Virus record (IMG/VR): IMGVR_UViG_3300032213_001039
Coordinates: 1 to 27,486 of that record
Direction: 5' to 3' (one strand)
Origin: a virus
DNA: 27,486 nucleotides
Positions 1 through 7,694 of the stretch are shown here, one piece after another. How positions within the stretch are numbered: the stretch's first letter is position 1; each line of letters opens with the position of its first letter. A program made the position numbers and the translations under genes. The notes beneath the pieces are model-generated. The model was not told the DNA's origin. It searched no databases and saw only the letters and a list, made by a program, of their open reading frames with translations.

Positions 1-12
1 CTCTTCCGATCT
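1..12 (+). other. Illumina adapter remnant at contig end
   Basis: The first 12 bases, CTCTTCCGATCT, are identical to the 3' end of the standard TruSeq adapter. They are library sequence and not phage DNA, so biological sequence starts at about position 13 and position 1 is an assembly end. Confidence 0.9.
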
Positions 13-160
13 GGTGTTTCGCGACCGCAGACGAGGGCTAGCGTCAGGTCTCACCAGTATCAAACGGGACTCATCGGTAAAAACGGCAGCAGATTTCCCC
101 TTCCCCGTTCCGCAGTTCAATAGTTCACTAGATTTGTTCAACGTAAGGGGCTGCAAGAGC
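13..160 (+). promoter_or_regulatory. Leader upstream of terminase; possible cos/cosB region
   Basis: This 148-bp stretch is less GC-rich than the genes that follow. Its open frame translates into a sequence with no protein-like character, so I read it as non-coding. It carries three GTTCA repeats at 115-119, 123-127 and 136-140. In lambda, the cohesive-end site and the repeats bound by the small terminase lie just upstream of Nu1, so this is where a cos/cosB site would be expected. That assignment is inference from position and repeats only. An AAGGGG Shine-Dalgarno-like motif at 145-150 serves the next gene. Confidence 0.35.
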
Positions 161-700
161 TTGCTTGTCACCTTTAGCGAGTTTGCGGCGATCAAGGGCT
201 GCGCCAAGGGCTCAGTGACGGCGGCCACGAAGAGCCGCATTGCTGCGGCTGTGGTGGAGAAGGATGGGAAGCGGTGGCTGGATCGCGACCTGGCGCTGGA
301 GCTGTGGGATCGGAACACTAAGGCAACGCACAACGCGAAGATCCGGCAGGGCGAGTCGATCGAGGAGTTGCCGGCCAACCCGCGGGAGCTGAAGCGCGCG
401 ATCGATGCGCTGCCAGATGATGCGATCCCGGAGCTGAACGAGAGCCGGGCCAGGCGCGAGCATTATCAGGCCGAGCTGGCGAAGCTGCAGGTGGCGCAAC
501 AGCGGAAGGAGCTGGTGCCAGCGGATGAGGTGAAGAAGGAGGCCTTTCAGATTGGCCGGAGCATCCGGGAGGCACTGAGCAACCTGGCCGACCGGCTGTC
601 GCACCAGTTGGCGGGCGAGACCGATCCGGCGGTGATCCACCAGCTGCTGAGCGATGAGCACCGCGACGCGCTGCTGGCGCTGGCCGAGGCAAGCTCATGA
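161..700 (+). CDS. Terminase small subunit (Nu1-like)
   Basis: This is the DNA-recognition subunit of the packaging motor, which binds the cos region and recruits the large subunit. Residues about 5-50 form a winged-helix/HTH-like segment (FAAIKGCAKGSV, then LDRDLALELW), as in Nu1-family small terminases. The rest is a charged, helix-rich oligomerisation region. The chosen start is TTG at 161, preceded by AAGGGG with a 10-nt spacer, giving 179 residues (lambda Nu1 has 181). The frame stays open to the contig edge and a GTG at 14 would add 49 residues, but those do not look like protein. It overlaps the large subunit gene by ATGA. The family is inferred from the HTH pattern, length and position. 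Confidence 0.8.
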   Translation: MLVTFSEFAAIKGCAKGSVTAATKSRIAAAVVEKDGKRWLDRDLALELWDRNTKATHNAKIRQGESIEELPANPRELKRAIDALPDDAIPELNESRARREHYQAELAKLQVAQQRKELVPADEVKKEAFQIGRSIREALSNLADRLSHQLAGETDPAVIHQLLSDEHRDALLALAEASS

Positions 701-2571
701 GCACCTGGCGCGCGGCATTCCTCGAGGGATTGCGGCCGGAGCAGGCGCTGACGGTGAGCGAGTGGGCGGACAAGCATCGCCGGCTGAGCAGCAAGGCAAG
801 CGCAGAACCTGGGCCATGGCGCACCAACCGGACGCCGTATCTGCGCGAGCCGATGGACTGCCTGAGCAGCAACAGCCCGGTGCAGCGGGTGGTGATGATG
901 TTCGCGGCGCAGACGGGCAAAACGGAGAGCGGCAGCAACTGGCTGGGCTATGTGATCGCGCACGCGCCGGGGCCGATGTTGCTGGTGCAGCCGACGGTCG
1001 AGATGGCCAAGAGGCTCAGCAAGCAGCGGCTCGAGAGCCTGATCACCGAGACGCCGGTGCTGGCGCAGAAGATCGCGCCGAGCAGGAGCCGGGACTCAGG
1101 CAACACGATGTTTGCGAAGGAGTTCCCGGGCGGAATGATGCTGCTCACCGGGGCCAATAGTGCGACGGGTCTGCGCTCGACACCGTGCCGCTACATCTTC
1201 TGCGATGAGATCGACGCTTTCCCGACGGATGTGGACGGTGAAGGCGACCCGGTGAGCTTGGCCGAGAAACGGGCGACCACGTTTGCCCGGCGCAAGATCC
1301 TGCTCACCAGCACGCCGACGGTGAAGGATTTCAGCCGGATCGAAGCCGAGTATCAGCGCAGCGATCAGCGGCGGTTCTATGTGCCGTGCCCGAGCTGCGG
1401 AACGATGCAGTGGCTGAAGTGGGCGCAGCTGAAGTGGGAGAAGAACGATCCGGCCACGGCTGCCTATGAGTGCGAACACTGTCGCGAGCGGTTCGCCGAG
1501 ATCCACAAGCCAGCGCTGCTGCGGCAGGGCGAATGGCGCGCGACGGCACCAAGCGACGGCAAGACGGCGGGCTACCAGCTGTCGGGGCTTTACAGCCCGC
1601 TGGGATGGCTGAGCTGGGCCGACATGGTGGACGACTTCCTGCGGGCAAAGACCGACGCGCCGATGCTGAAGAGCTTCGTGAACACGCGGCTGGCGGAGAC
1701 GTGGGAGGAAGACTTTGCCAGCAAGGTGAGCGCCGACGCGCTGCTGCAGCGATGCGAGCCGTATGCGTCGGGCCAGCTGCCGGAGGGCGCGCTGGCGGTG
1801 ACGATCGGCGTGGACGTGCAGGGCGGCGGCGGATCAGCTGGCGACCGCCTGGCGGTAAGTGTGTGGGCCTGGGGCCGGGAGGAAGAGGGCTGGCTGATCG
1901 ACCACCAGGAGATCTTCGGCGACCCGTGCCGGCCGGAGGTGTGGAAGCAGCTGGACGTGCTGGTGCTGCACCAATGGGAGCACGCTGGGGGCGGCAAGCT
2001 GCGCGCCGATGTGGTGTGCGTGGACTCAGGCGGCCACGCGACCGCGGAGGTCTACCAGTACGCCAGGGAGCGCGCTGGTTCGGGCGTGATTGCGGTCAAG
2101 GGCCAGAGCGTGCGCGGCAAGCCACCGATCGGCAAGGCCAGCAAGGTGGACATCAACGCGCAAGGCCGAACGCTGAAGCGCGGTGCGCAGGTGTTCCCGG
2201 TGGGCGGCGACACGATCAAGACGACGCTGTTCGGGCGGCTGAAGCACAACGAGCCGGGGCCTGGGTTCCTGCACTTCCACGCGCAGACGGGCAGCGAGTA
2301 TTTCGAGCAGCTGACGGCCGAGAAGCAGGCGCTGCGGTACGTGAAGGGCTTCCCGGTGCGGGAATGGGTGAAGAAAGCAAGCGCGCGGAACGAGGCGCTG
2401 GATTGCCTGGTCTACGCGTATGCGGCGGTACATCGCCTCTATCAGCGGTTTGATCGCAGAACGATCTGGGATCAGCTGGAGAAGCGGCTGGAGAAACCGG
2501 ATGTCGAGCCACGCAAGCCGCGCCTAAGATCGGAGAAAGCCGCGGCGTCGGCGTTCGTCCGCAACTGGTGA
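697..2571 (+). CDS. Terminase large subunit (lambda gpA family)
   Basis: This is the ATPase and endonuclease that cuts concatemeric DNA and pumps it into the prohead. The 624 residues compare with 641 for lambda gpA. The Walker A-like loop AQTGKT spans residues 71-76 and the Walker B YIFCDE ends with D170 and E171. Two CxxC pairs (C231/C234 and C259/C262) look like a zinc ribbon. The C-terminal nuclease half shows acidic residues in VDVQ (D373) and CVDSGG (D443), as expected for the RNase H-like fold of terminases. It starts at the ATG that overlaps the small subunit stop. Nothing is missing, and the family assignment is firm. Confidence 0.96.
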   Translation: MSTWRAAFLEGLRPEQALTVSEWADKHRRLSSKASAEPGPWRTNRTPYLREPMDCLSSNSPVQRVVMMFAAQTGKTESGSNWLGYVIAHAPGPMLLVQPTVEMAKRLSKQRLESLITETPVLAQKIAPSRSRDSGNTMFAKEFPGGMMLLTGANSATGLRSTPCRYIFCDEIDAFPTDVDGEGDPVSLAEKRATTFARRKILLTSTPTVKDFSRIEAEYQRSDQRRFYVPCPSCGTMQWLKWAQLKWEKNDPATAAYECEHCRERFAEIHKPALLRQGEWRATAPSDGKTAGYQLSGLYSPLGWLSWADMVDDFLRAKTDAPMLKSFVNTRLAETWEEDFASKVSADALLQRCEPYASGQLPEGALAVTIGVDVQGGGGSAGDRLAVSVWAWGREEEGWLIDHQEIFGDPCRPEVWKQLDVLVLHQWEHAGGGKLRADVVCVDSGGHATAEVYQYARERAGSGVIAVKGQSVRGKPPIGKASKVDINAQGRTLKRGAQVFPVGGDTIKTTLFGRLKHNEPGPGFLHFHAQTGSEYFEQLTAEKQALRYVKGFPVREWVKKASARNEALDCLVYAYAAVHRLYQRFDRRTIWDQLEKRLEKPDVEPRKPRLRSEKAAASAFVRNW

Positions 2572-2575
2572 AGCC

Positions 2576-3148
2576 GTGAACATCCCCGCGCAAATCCGAG
2601 CCGGTGACACGGTGAAATGGCGTGAGGTTGCAAGCAGCGACAATCTTGGCAACCCGATCAGCAGCAGCGACGGCTGGGCGCTTTACTACTACCTGCGGAC
2701 CAACACCGCGAGCGAAGGCGCCACGGTGACCGGCACGGCCTTTGGCACCGGGTGGGAGTTCACGATCGCACAGGCCACCAGCGCCGCGTTCGATGCCGGC
2801 AGCTGGTATTGGCAGGCTGAAGCGCGCAACAGCGGCGTGCATGTGACGCTGGGCGCCGGCCAGCTCGAGGTGCTGCCTGGGCTGAGCTACACGGGCACCC
2901 CTGGTGCGTTCGATGGCAGGAGCCAGGCGCAGAAAGATCTGGACGCGGTGCAGGCGGCGATCCGGGCGATGATCTCCGGCGGTGCGGTGGCCGAGTACAC
3001 GATCGGCAATCGGCGGCTGAAGAAGCTGGAGATGGCTGATCTTCTGGCGCTGGAATCTAATCTGAAGGCCAGCGTGAAGCGCGAACAGGCCGCGCAGCTG
3101 CAGGCCAACGGCCTGGGCAATCCCCACAACCTTTTCGTGCGCTTCTGA
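2576..3148 (+). CDS. gpW-like head-tail connector with an extra N-terminal domain
   Basis: The gene sits exactly where lambda W sits, between large terminase and portal. The 190-residue product is much longer than lambda gpW (68). Residues about 113-170 look like the gpW core: an amphipathic helix, a short beta hairpin around GGAVAEYTIGNRRLKK, and a second helix. Residues 1-110 are a beta-rich, Trp/Tyr-containing segment of unknown function, possibly Ig- or BppU-like. The start is GTG at 2576, five bases after the terminase stop, and the stop overlaps the portal ATG. The gpW assignment comes from position and the C-terminal pattern; the N-terminal domain is not recognised. Confidence 0.65.
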   Translation: MNIPAQIRAGDTVKWREVASSDNLGNPISSSDGWALYYYLRTNTASEGATVTGTAFGTGWEFTIAQATSAAFDAGSWYWQAEARNSGVHVTLGAGQLEVLPGLSYTGTPGAFDGRSQAQKDLDAVQAAIRAMISGGAVAEYTIGNRRLKKLEMADLLALESNLKASVKREQAAQLQANGLGNPHNLFVRF

Positions 3149-4737
3149 TGGGCATCCGATCCTCGATCCTCGGCTGGCTGCAGCGCGGTACGGCACCAGC
3201 ACCGGCACCCCGGCGGCGGATGTACCAGGGCGCGATGGTCAGCCGACTGACCAGCGACTGGGTGACGGGCGGCACCAGCGCCGACGCTGAGATCAAGGGC
3301 AGCCTTCCGCGGCTGCGGAACCGCTCGCGGCAGCTGGTGCGCGATAACGACTACGCGCGGCAGGCGATCCGCGCAGTCAAAAACAACGTGGTGGGCACCG
3401 GCATCAAGATTCAGGCGCAGGTGCGGATGGTGCGCGGCGGCGGGCGTTTGGACCAGTCGGTGAACGACGCGATCGAGAGCGCGTGGAAGGTCTGGAGCAA
3501 GAAGCAGCACTGCCACACCGGCGGCCGGCTGAGCTGGCATGACATGGAGCGCCTGGTGATCGGCGCGATGGCCGAGTCGGGCGAGGTGTTCCTGCGCAAG
3601 GTGCGGCAGCCGTTTGGCGGCGGGAAGGTGCCGTTTGCGCTGGAGGTGATCGAGTCGGATCTGCTCGACGACACCTACACGGGCAGCAGCACAATCAACG
3701 GCAACGAGTGGCGGATGGGGGTCGAGTGCGACCGCTGGGGCCGGCCGGTGCAGTATGCGTTTTTGAGGAAGCACCCCGGCGACGGCCAGTTTCAGGGGCA
3801 GCCTGGGGCACGCCACCAGCTGATCCCGGCGGCCGAGATCATCCACCTCTACCTGATGGACCGGCCCGGCCAGACCCGGGGCGTGCCGTGGCTGGCGACT
3901 GCGATCCAGCGGCTGCACCACCTGGCGGGCTACGAGGAGGCGGAAGTGATCCGCAGCCGGGCCTCGAGCGCGCTGATGGGCTTCATCGAATCACCAGAGG
4001 GCGAGCTGCAGGGCGATGAGGTGGTGGACGGCGAGCGGGTGTCGAACTTCGAGCCCGGCGTCTTCAAGTACCTGGCCCCCGGCGAAAAGGTGACGGTGCC
4101 GCAGCTCGACGCACCGGATGGGCAGTTTGAGCCATTTCTGCGGGCCATGCTGCGGGGCATGGCGGCCGGCGTTGGGTGCAGCTACGAGAGCATCAGCCGC
4201 GACTTCAGCCAGACCAACTATTCCAGCAGCCGGCTGTCGCTGCTCGAGGATCGCGATCACTGGCGCGCGCTGCAGCAGTTCCTGATCGAGAACCTGCACC
4301 AGCCGGTGTTCGAGGCCTGGCTGGAGATGGCGGTGCTCGGCGGTGCGCTGAACCTGCCGTTCTACGAGACCGATCCAGAGCGCTACCGGGCAATCCGGTG
4401 GATGCCCCGCGGCTGGGCATGGGTGGATCCGGCCCGGGAGGTGCAGGCCTACAAGGACGCAGTGCGCTGCGGCTTCAAGACGTTGGGCGAGGTGGTGGCC
4501 GAGCAGGGCGGCGACCTCGAGGAGCTGCTGATGGCCCGGGCAGCTGAGCTCGCGATGACGAATGACCTCGACCTGACCTTCGACACCGACCCGCATGAGG
4601 TGAACGCCTCAGGCACGCAGCAGGCGGGCGATGTGACCGAGGACCAGGCCGAGGAGATGGATCCGGCGAGTGACCCGGACTTGGCCGACGATAATGGGGA
4701 AGACAACACCGAGGGCACCGATGGACCTATCGCGTGA
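3148..4737 (+). CDS. Portal protein (lambda gpB family)
   Basis: This protein forms the dodecameric ring at the capsid vertex through which DNA is packaged and to which the tail connectors bind. Its 529 residues match lambda gpB (533). Typical features are an N-terminal region with RDNDYARQAIRAVKNNVVG, a central wing and stem, and the GVGCSYESISRDFSQTNYSSSR segment near residue 345. The last 45 residues are strongly acidic. Its TGATG start couples it to the W-like gene, and its 3' end overlaps the start of the capsid fusion gene by 17 bp. Confidence 0.95.
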   Translation: MGIRSSILGWLQRGTAPAPAPRRRMYQGAMVSRLTSDWVTGGTSADAEIKGSLPRLRNRSRQLVRDNDYARQAIRAVKNNVVGTGIKIQAQVRMVRGGGRLDQSVNDAIESAWKVWSKKQHCHTGGRLSWHDMERLVIGAMAESGEVFLRKVRQPFGGGKVPFALEVIESDLLDDTYTGSSTINGNEWRMGVECDRWGRPVQYAFLRKHPGDGQFQGQPGARHQLIPAAEIIHLYLMDRPGQTRGVPWLATAIQRLHHLAGYEEAEVIRSRASSALMGFIESPEGELQGDEVVDGERVSNFEPGVFKYLAPGEKVTVPQLDAPDGQFEPFLRAMLRGMAAGVGCSYESISRDFSQTNYSSSRLSLLEDRDHWRALQQFLIENLHQPVFEAWLEMAVLGGALNLPFYETDPERYRAIRWMPRGWAWVDPAREVQAYKDAVRCGFKTLGEVVAEQGGDLEELLMARAAELAMTNDLDLTFDTDPHEVNASGTQQAGDVTEDQAEEMDPASDPDLADDNGEDNTEGTDGPIA

Positions 4738-6610
4738 TCTTGAAGGGCAGCTGCTGAAGCGCGCCGCAGTCGCTGACTTCACGGTCAGCGAAGACGAGCG
4801 CACCATCGAGTTCCCCTTCTCTTCTGAATATCCCGTCGCCCGTTACTTCGGGAACGAGATCCTGGCCCACACCGGTGAGGCGGTGGATCTGGCCCGCCTC
4901 TCTGATGGCGCGCCGTTGCTGTTCAACCATGACCCGGCCCGGGTGATCGGTGTGGTCGAGCGGGCCTGGATCGACGGCAAGAAAAAGCGCGGCTATGTGG
5001 CCGTCAAGTTCAGCCGCAACGCTTTCGCTCAGGAAGTATTGGCCGACGTGAAAGACGGCGTGCTGCGCAATGTGTCGGTCGGCTACCAGATCGCCGACAT
5101 GGAACAACGCGGCGAAGACTTCGTGGCGACTCGCTGGAGTCCCTACGAAGTGAGCGTGGTTAGCATACCCGCAGACCCAACGGTCGGCGTCGGGCGTGCT
5201 CTCGACGCTCAACCTGCGGCCCCCGCCGCAACTCCAACCCCCCAACCAGAACCTGAGGTTCCGATGGACAACACCCCTGACATCTCAGCGGTGCGGGCTG
5301 AAGCGGCTGCCGAGGCTGCTAAGGCTGAGCGCGCCCGCATTGCCGGCATCTCTGCCCTGACTGAAAAGCACGGGATGGCCGATCTTGGCCGCCAGCTGAT
5401 CGAAGGCGGCCGCAGCCTCGATGAAGCCCGCGCTGCTGTGCTCGACAAGCTGGGCATCAAGCCCGTCGAGACCGTGGCCCCTGTTGAAATGGCCGCTCAA
5501 GAGCGCGCCGGGTACAGCATCACCGCTGGCATCCGCGCCATGCTGACCGGCGACTGGTCCAGCCGCGAGGCCGGCCTGGTGCGTGACCTCTCCCGCGAAG
5601 TGGAGAAGTCCGGCGTCGCCAAGACCACCGAGCGGAGCTTCTTCGTTCCCTTCTCGGCTCTGGGCGGCCAGCGCGCCACCTACGTGACCTCCGGCGCCAC
5701 CACCGGCGGCAACCTGGTTGCCACCGACCTGATGGCCGATGAGTTCATCGAGTTTCTCCGCAACAACGCGGTGATGCTCCAGCTGGGCGTGCGCACCATG
5801 CCTGGCCTGGTTGGCAACGTGGCGATCCCCCGCCGTTCCGGTGTGGCTTCGACCTACTACCTCAGCAGCCAGACCACCGCGATCACCCAGTCGGAATCGA
5901 CTTTCGATCAGGTGACCCTGGCGCCCAAGAACCTGGCCGCCCTGTCCAAGTACAGCCGCCAGACCCTCCTGCAGGGCACCCCTGGCATCGAGGAGCTGGT
6001 CCGTCGTGACCTGACCGATGGCATCAACCTCGCCATCGACCTCGGCATCATGAACGGCTCCGGCTCCAGCGGCCAGCCCACCGGCATCATGCAGACCTCC
6101 GGCATCGGCTCGGTGGCCATGGGCACCAACGGCGGCGCTGTGACCCTCGAGAAGGTGGTCGATCTGGAAGCTGCCGTGATGAACGTCAACGGCGCCGTCA
6201 ACCCCGGCAACGTGGCTTACCTGACCAACTACAAGGTGCTGGCAGCCCTGAAGAAGCTGCGCGCTGGCGGTTCCACCACCGGCGACGGTCCCTTCCTGTT
6301 CAACGCTGATGCAGCCCGCATCGGCCGCGGCCCGACCCCCGGCACCCTGAACGGCTACCCTCTGGCCGCCACCAACCAGGTTCCTAGCAACCTGACCAAG
6401 GGCAGCAGCAGCGGCGTCTGCTCCGCTCTGCTGATGGGCGACTTCAGCCAAGCCATCGTCGGCTTCTGGGGCAACGGCCTCGAGATCACCGTGGGTGAGG
6501 ACCAGGACGACTTCAGCAAGGCTCTGACCAGCGTTCGCGGCATCGTCACCTATGACGTGGCCGTGCGCGATCCCAAGAGCTTCGCCGCCATCCTGGACAT
6601 CACCACCTGA
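4721..6610 (+). CDS. Prohead protease-major capsid protein fusion
   Basis: One reading frame carries two head functions. Residues 1-165 are an HK97-type prohead protease (peptidase U35 family), with probable catalytic H70 in LFNHD and S119 in NVSVGY. A Pro/Ala-rich linker (about 165-185) and a charged helical delta/scaffold-like region (about 185-265) follow. The remainder, about 365 residues, is an HK97-fold major capsid protein with GNVAIPRR and a typical C-terminal TVGEDQDDFSK region. Self-cleavage near residue 265 would release the capsid subunit and destroy the scaffold during maturation. The ATG at 4721 is preferred; GTG 4670 and ATG 4694 are upstream in-frame alternatives inside the portal gene. 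No separate scaffold, protease or decoration gene is present. Confidence 0.93.
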   Translation: MDLSRDLEGQLLKRAAVADFTVSEDERTIEFPFSSEYPVARYFGNEILAHTGEAVDLARLSDGAPLLFNHDPARVIGVVERAWIDGKKKRGYVAVKFSRNAFAQEVLADVKDGVLRNVSVGYQIADMEQRGEDFVATRWSPYEVSVVSIPADPTVGVGRALDAQPAAPAATPTPQPEPEVPMDNTPDISAVRAEAAAEAAKAERARIAGISALTEKHGMADLGRQLIEGGRSLDEARAAVLDKLGIKPVETVAPVEMAAQERAGYSITAGIRAMLTGDWSSREAGLVRDLSREVEKSGVAKTTERSFFVPFSALGGQRATYVTSGATTGGNLVATDLMADEFIEFLRNNAVMLQLGVRTMPGLVGNVAIPRRSGVASTYYLSSQTTAITQSESTFDQVTLAPKNLAALSKYSRQTLLQGTPGIEELVRRDLTDGINLAIDLGIMNGSGSSGQPTGIMQTSGIGSVAMGTNGGAVTLEKVVDLEAAVMNVNGAVNPGNVAYLTNYKVLAALKKLRAGGSTTGDGPFLFNADAARIGRGPTPGTLNGYPLAATNQVPSNLTKGSSSGVCSALLMGDFSQAIVGFWGNGLEITVGEDQDDFSKALTSVRGIVTYDVAVRDPKSFAAILDITT

Positions 6611-6617
6611 TAGGAGC

Positions 6618-6644
6618 GGGGGCGGGCAACCGCCCCCTTTTTTT
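6618..6644 (+). terminator. Rho-independent terminator after capsid gene
   Basis: A perfect 8-bp GC stem (GGGGGCGG at 6618-6625, CCGCCCCC at 6630-6637) is closed by a GCAA tetraloop and followed by seven T residues. It lies 8 bp after the capsid stop. It probably attenuates transcription into the tail genes, so that capsid protein is made in excess. Confidence 0.93.
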
Positions 6645-6645
6645 C

Positions 6646-6828
6646 ATGAAGGTTCTCATCACAACCGACTGCGCGGCTCAGGGCCAGTACCTCGAGGCTG
6701 GCAAGGCCTACGAGCTGGATTCCAACGTGGCGGCCGAGCTGATGCGTTTCGATCGGGCTGTCGAGGCTCCGGCCGAGGAGCTCAAGCCAAAGGCCCCCCG
6801 CAAGGTGAAGGCCGATGGCGATCAGTGA
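6646..6828 (+). CDS. Small phage protein between capsid and joining genes
   Basis: This 60-residue protein has an N-terminal beta-strand segment (MKVLITTDC) and a short helix (NVAAELMRFDRA), and ends in a Lys/Pro-rich tail. Small proteins of this shape often sit between capsid and head-completion genes in siphoviruses, but I do not recognise a named family. Its ATG follows the terminator T-tract by two bases, so its expression needs read-through or an unseen promoter. Its 3' end overlaps the next gene by 14 bp, which supports it being real. Confidence 0.65.
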   Translation: MKVLITTDCAAQGQYLEAGKAYELDSNVAAELMRFDRAVEAPAEELKPKAPRKVKADGDQ

Positions 6829-7093
6829 AGACCTGACGGTGTTCCTGAACGATTTCGGTGTCAGCTGCACGGCTGGCGCCATTTCGGCATTGGGCATCCT
6901 GGACATGCCGAGCCAGATCATCTCTGGCGACATGGTGCTGAGCACTGATTACACGCTGACGGCCCGCTTCGCCGACTTCGGCGGGCTCAAGTACGGCGAC
7001 GCGATCGCGGTGGGTGGCACCAACTACCAGGTGCGCGAGACCCGAAGGATCGACGACGGCGCCTTTGTTGAAATCGGGCTGATGAAGACATGA
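6815..7093 (+). CDS. Head-tail joining protein (lambda FII-like)
   Basis: A 92-residue, beta-rich protein, probably the head-completion protein on which the tail docks. The second half (GDAIAVGGTNYQVRETRRID, then an ending of the VEIGL type) follows the pattern of the lambda FII C-terminal beta-barrel, where a GDTL..G...F.V segment precedes the last strands. It is shorter than FII (117). It lies directly before the U-like gene, overlapping it by ATGA. The family is inferred from position and pattern. Confidence 0.72.
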   Translation: MAISEDLTVFLNDFGVSCTAGAISALGILDMPSQIISGDMVLSTDYTLTARFADFGGLKYGDAIAVGGTNYQVRETRRIDDGAFVEIGLMKT

Positions 7094-7515
7094 CCACCAA
7101 GCGCGAGACGATCCTGGCCGCTGTGCGCACGGCTCTCACCGGCACCACCGGCGTGAGCACGCGGATCTACCGCAGCCGCGTGGAACCGATCACGCGCGAG
7201 GAGAGCCCGGCGATCGTCGTCGAGCCGCTGAGCGACACCGCCAGCCAGAACACCAGCCTGCCAACGCTTGACTGGGCGATGACGGTGCGGGTGACCGTGA
7301 TCGTGCGCGGTGCCATCCCGGACCAGCAGGCCGATCCGATCGTGGAAAGCCTGCACGGCAAGCTGATGGCTGACCTGACGCTGGGCGGCTACGCGATCGA
7401 CATCCAGCCGATCGGCGTCACTTTTGTGCTGACCGAGGCCGATGGCGCAGCTGGCGAGATCCAGTGCGACTATCGTGTCTTGTACCGAACCTCCGTCACA
7501 AATCTCGCGAGCTGA
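7090..7515 (+). CDS. Tail terminator protein (lambda gpU-like)
   Basis: The 141-residue product compares with 131 for lambda gpU. Such proteins cap the growing tail tube as a hexamer and form the interface to the head. Visible features are an N-terminal helix (ETILAAVRTALTG), a conserved-looking central strand pair (PAIVVEPLSD and WAMTVRVTVIVRG) and a late strand YRVLYRT, which is the usual alpha/beta layout of the family. The ATGA start overlap couples it to the FII-like gene. A Z-like gene, present in lambda at this point, is absent. Confidence 0.75.
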   Translation: MTTKRETILAAVRTALTGTTGVSTRIYRSRVEPITREESPAIVVEPLSDTASQNTSLPTLDWAMTVRVTVIVRGAIPDQQADPIVESLHGKLMADLTLGGYAIDIQPIGVTFVLTEADGAAGEIQCDYRVLYRTSVTNLAS

Positions 7516-7517
7516 TC

Positions 7518-7694
7518 ATGGCTACGATGGTGGACGAATACTGGGGCCAGGGCGGGACTTACCTGCTCGACTCCAAAACCGGCAAGCGGAAGCTCATTGA
7601 GCGGACAGAGCCGGCCCAACCCCTCAACCCAGAACCTGAGGTTTTGAGCAATGGCACTCCTGAGCCGCAAACGCCTGATCCTGGCGAAGACTGA
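7518..7694 (+). CDS. Small protein between tail terminator and tail tube genes
   Basis: The predicted protein has 58 residues, starting at ATG 7518 two bases after the U-like stop (an ATG at 7527 is an alternative). It begins with an aromatic and Gly-rich stretch (EYWGQGGTYLLD), continues with a basic KTGKRKLIERT segment and ends in a Pro/Glu-rich tail. Its last 44 bp overlap the tail tube gene in another frame. Short proteins with a Y-x-x-D-x-x-x-G-K-R pattern are common in this place in phages, but no function can be given. Confidence 0.6.
   Translation: MATMVDEYWGQGGTYLLDSKTGKRKLIERTEPAQPLNPEPEVLSNGTPEPQTPDPGED

Noticed and set aside
14-160. N-terminal extension of the small terminase from GTG 14
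   Set aside because: The extra 49 residues do not look like protein. The TTG at 161 has a Shine-Dalgarno motif and gives a length close to Nu1.
1470-2453. Plus-strand frame of 327 codons inside the large terminase gene
   Set aside because: It is a shifted frame of the terminase; the product is Arg/Gly/Ala-rich without motifs.
2216-3921. Overlapping minus-strand frames of 330 and 344 codons opposite terminase, connector and portal genes
   Set aside because: They lie across the boundaries of three convincing plus-strand genes and have Arg/Pro/Ala-rich antisense composition.
5285-6451. Long (388-codon) minus-strand open frame opposite the capsid gene
   Set aside because: It translates to a His/Gly/Ala-rich sequence typical of the antisense of GC-rich coding DNA, and the opposite strand clearly encodes a capsid protein.
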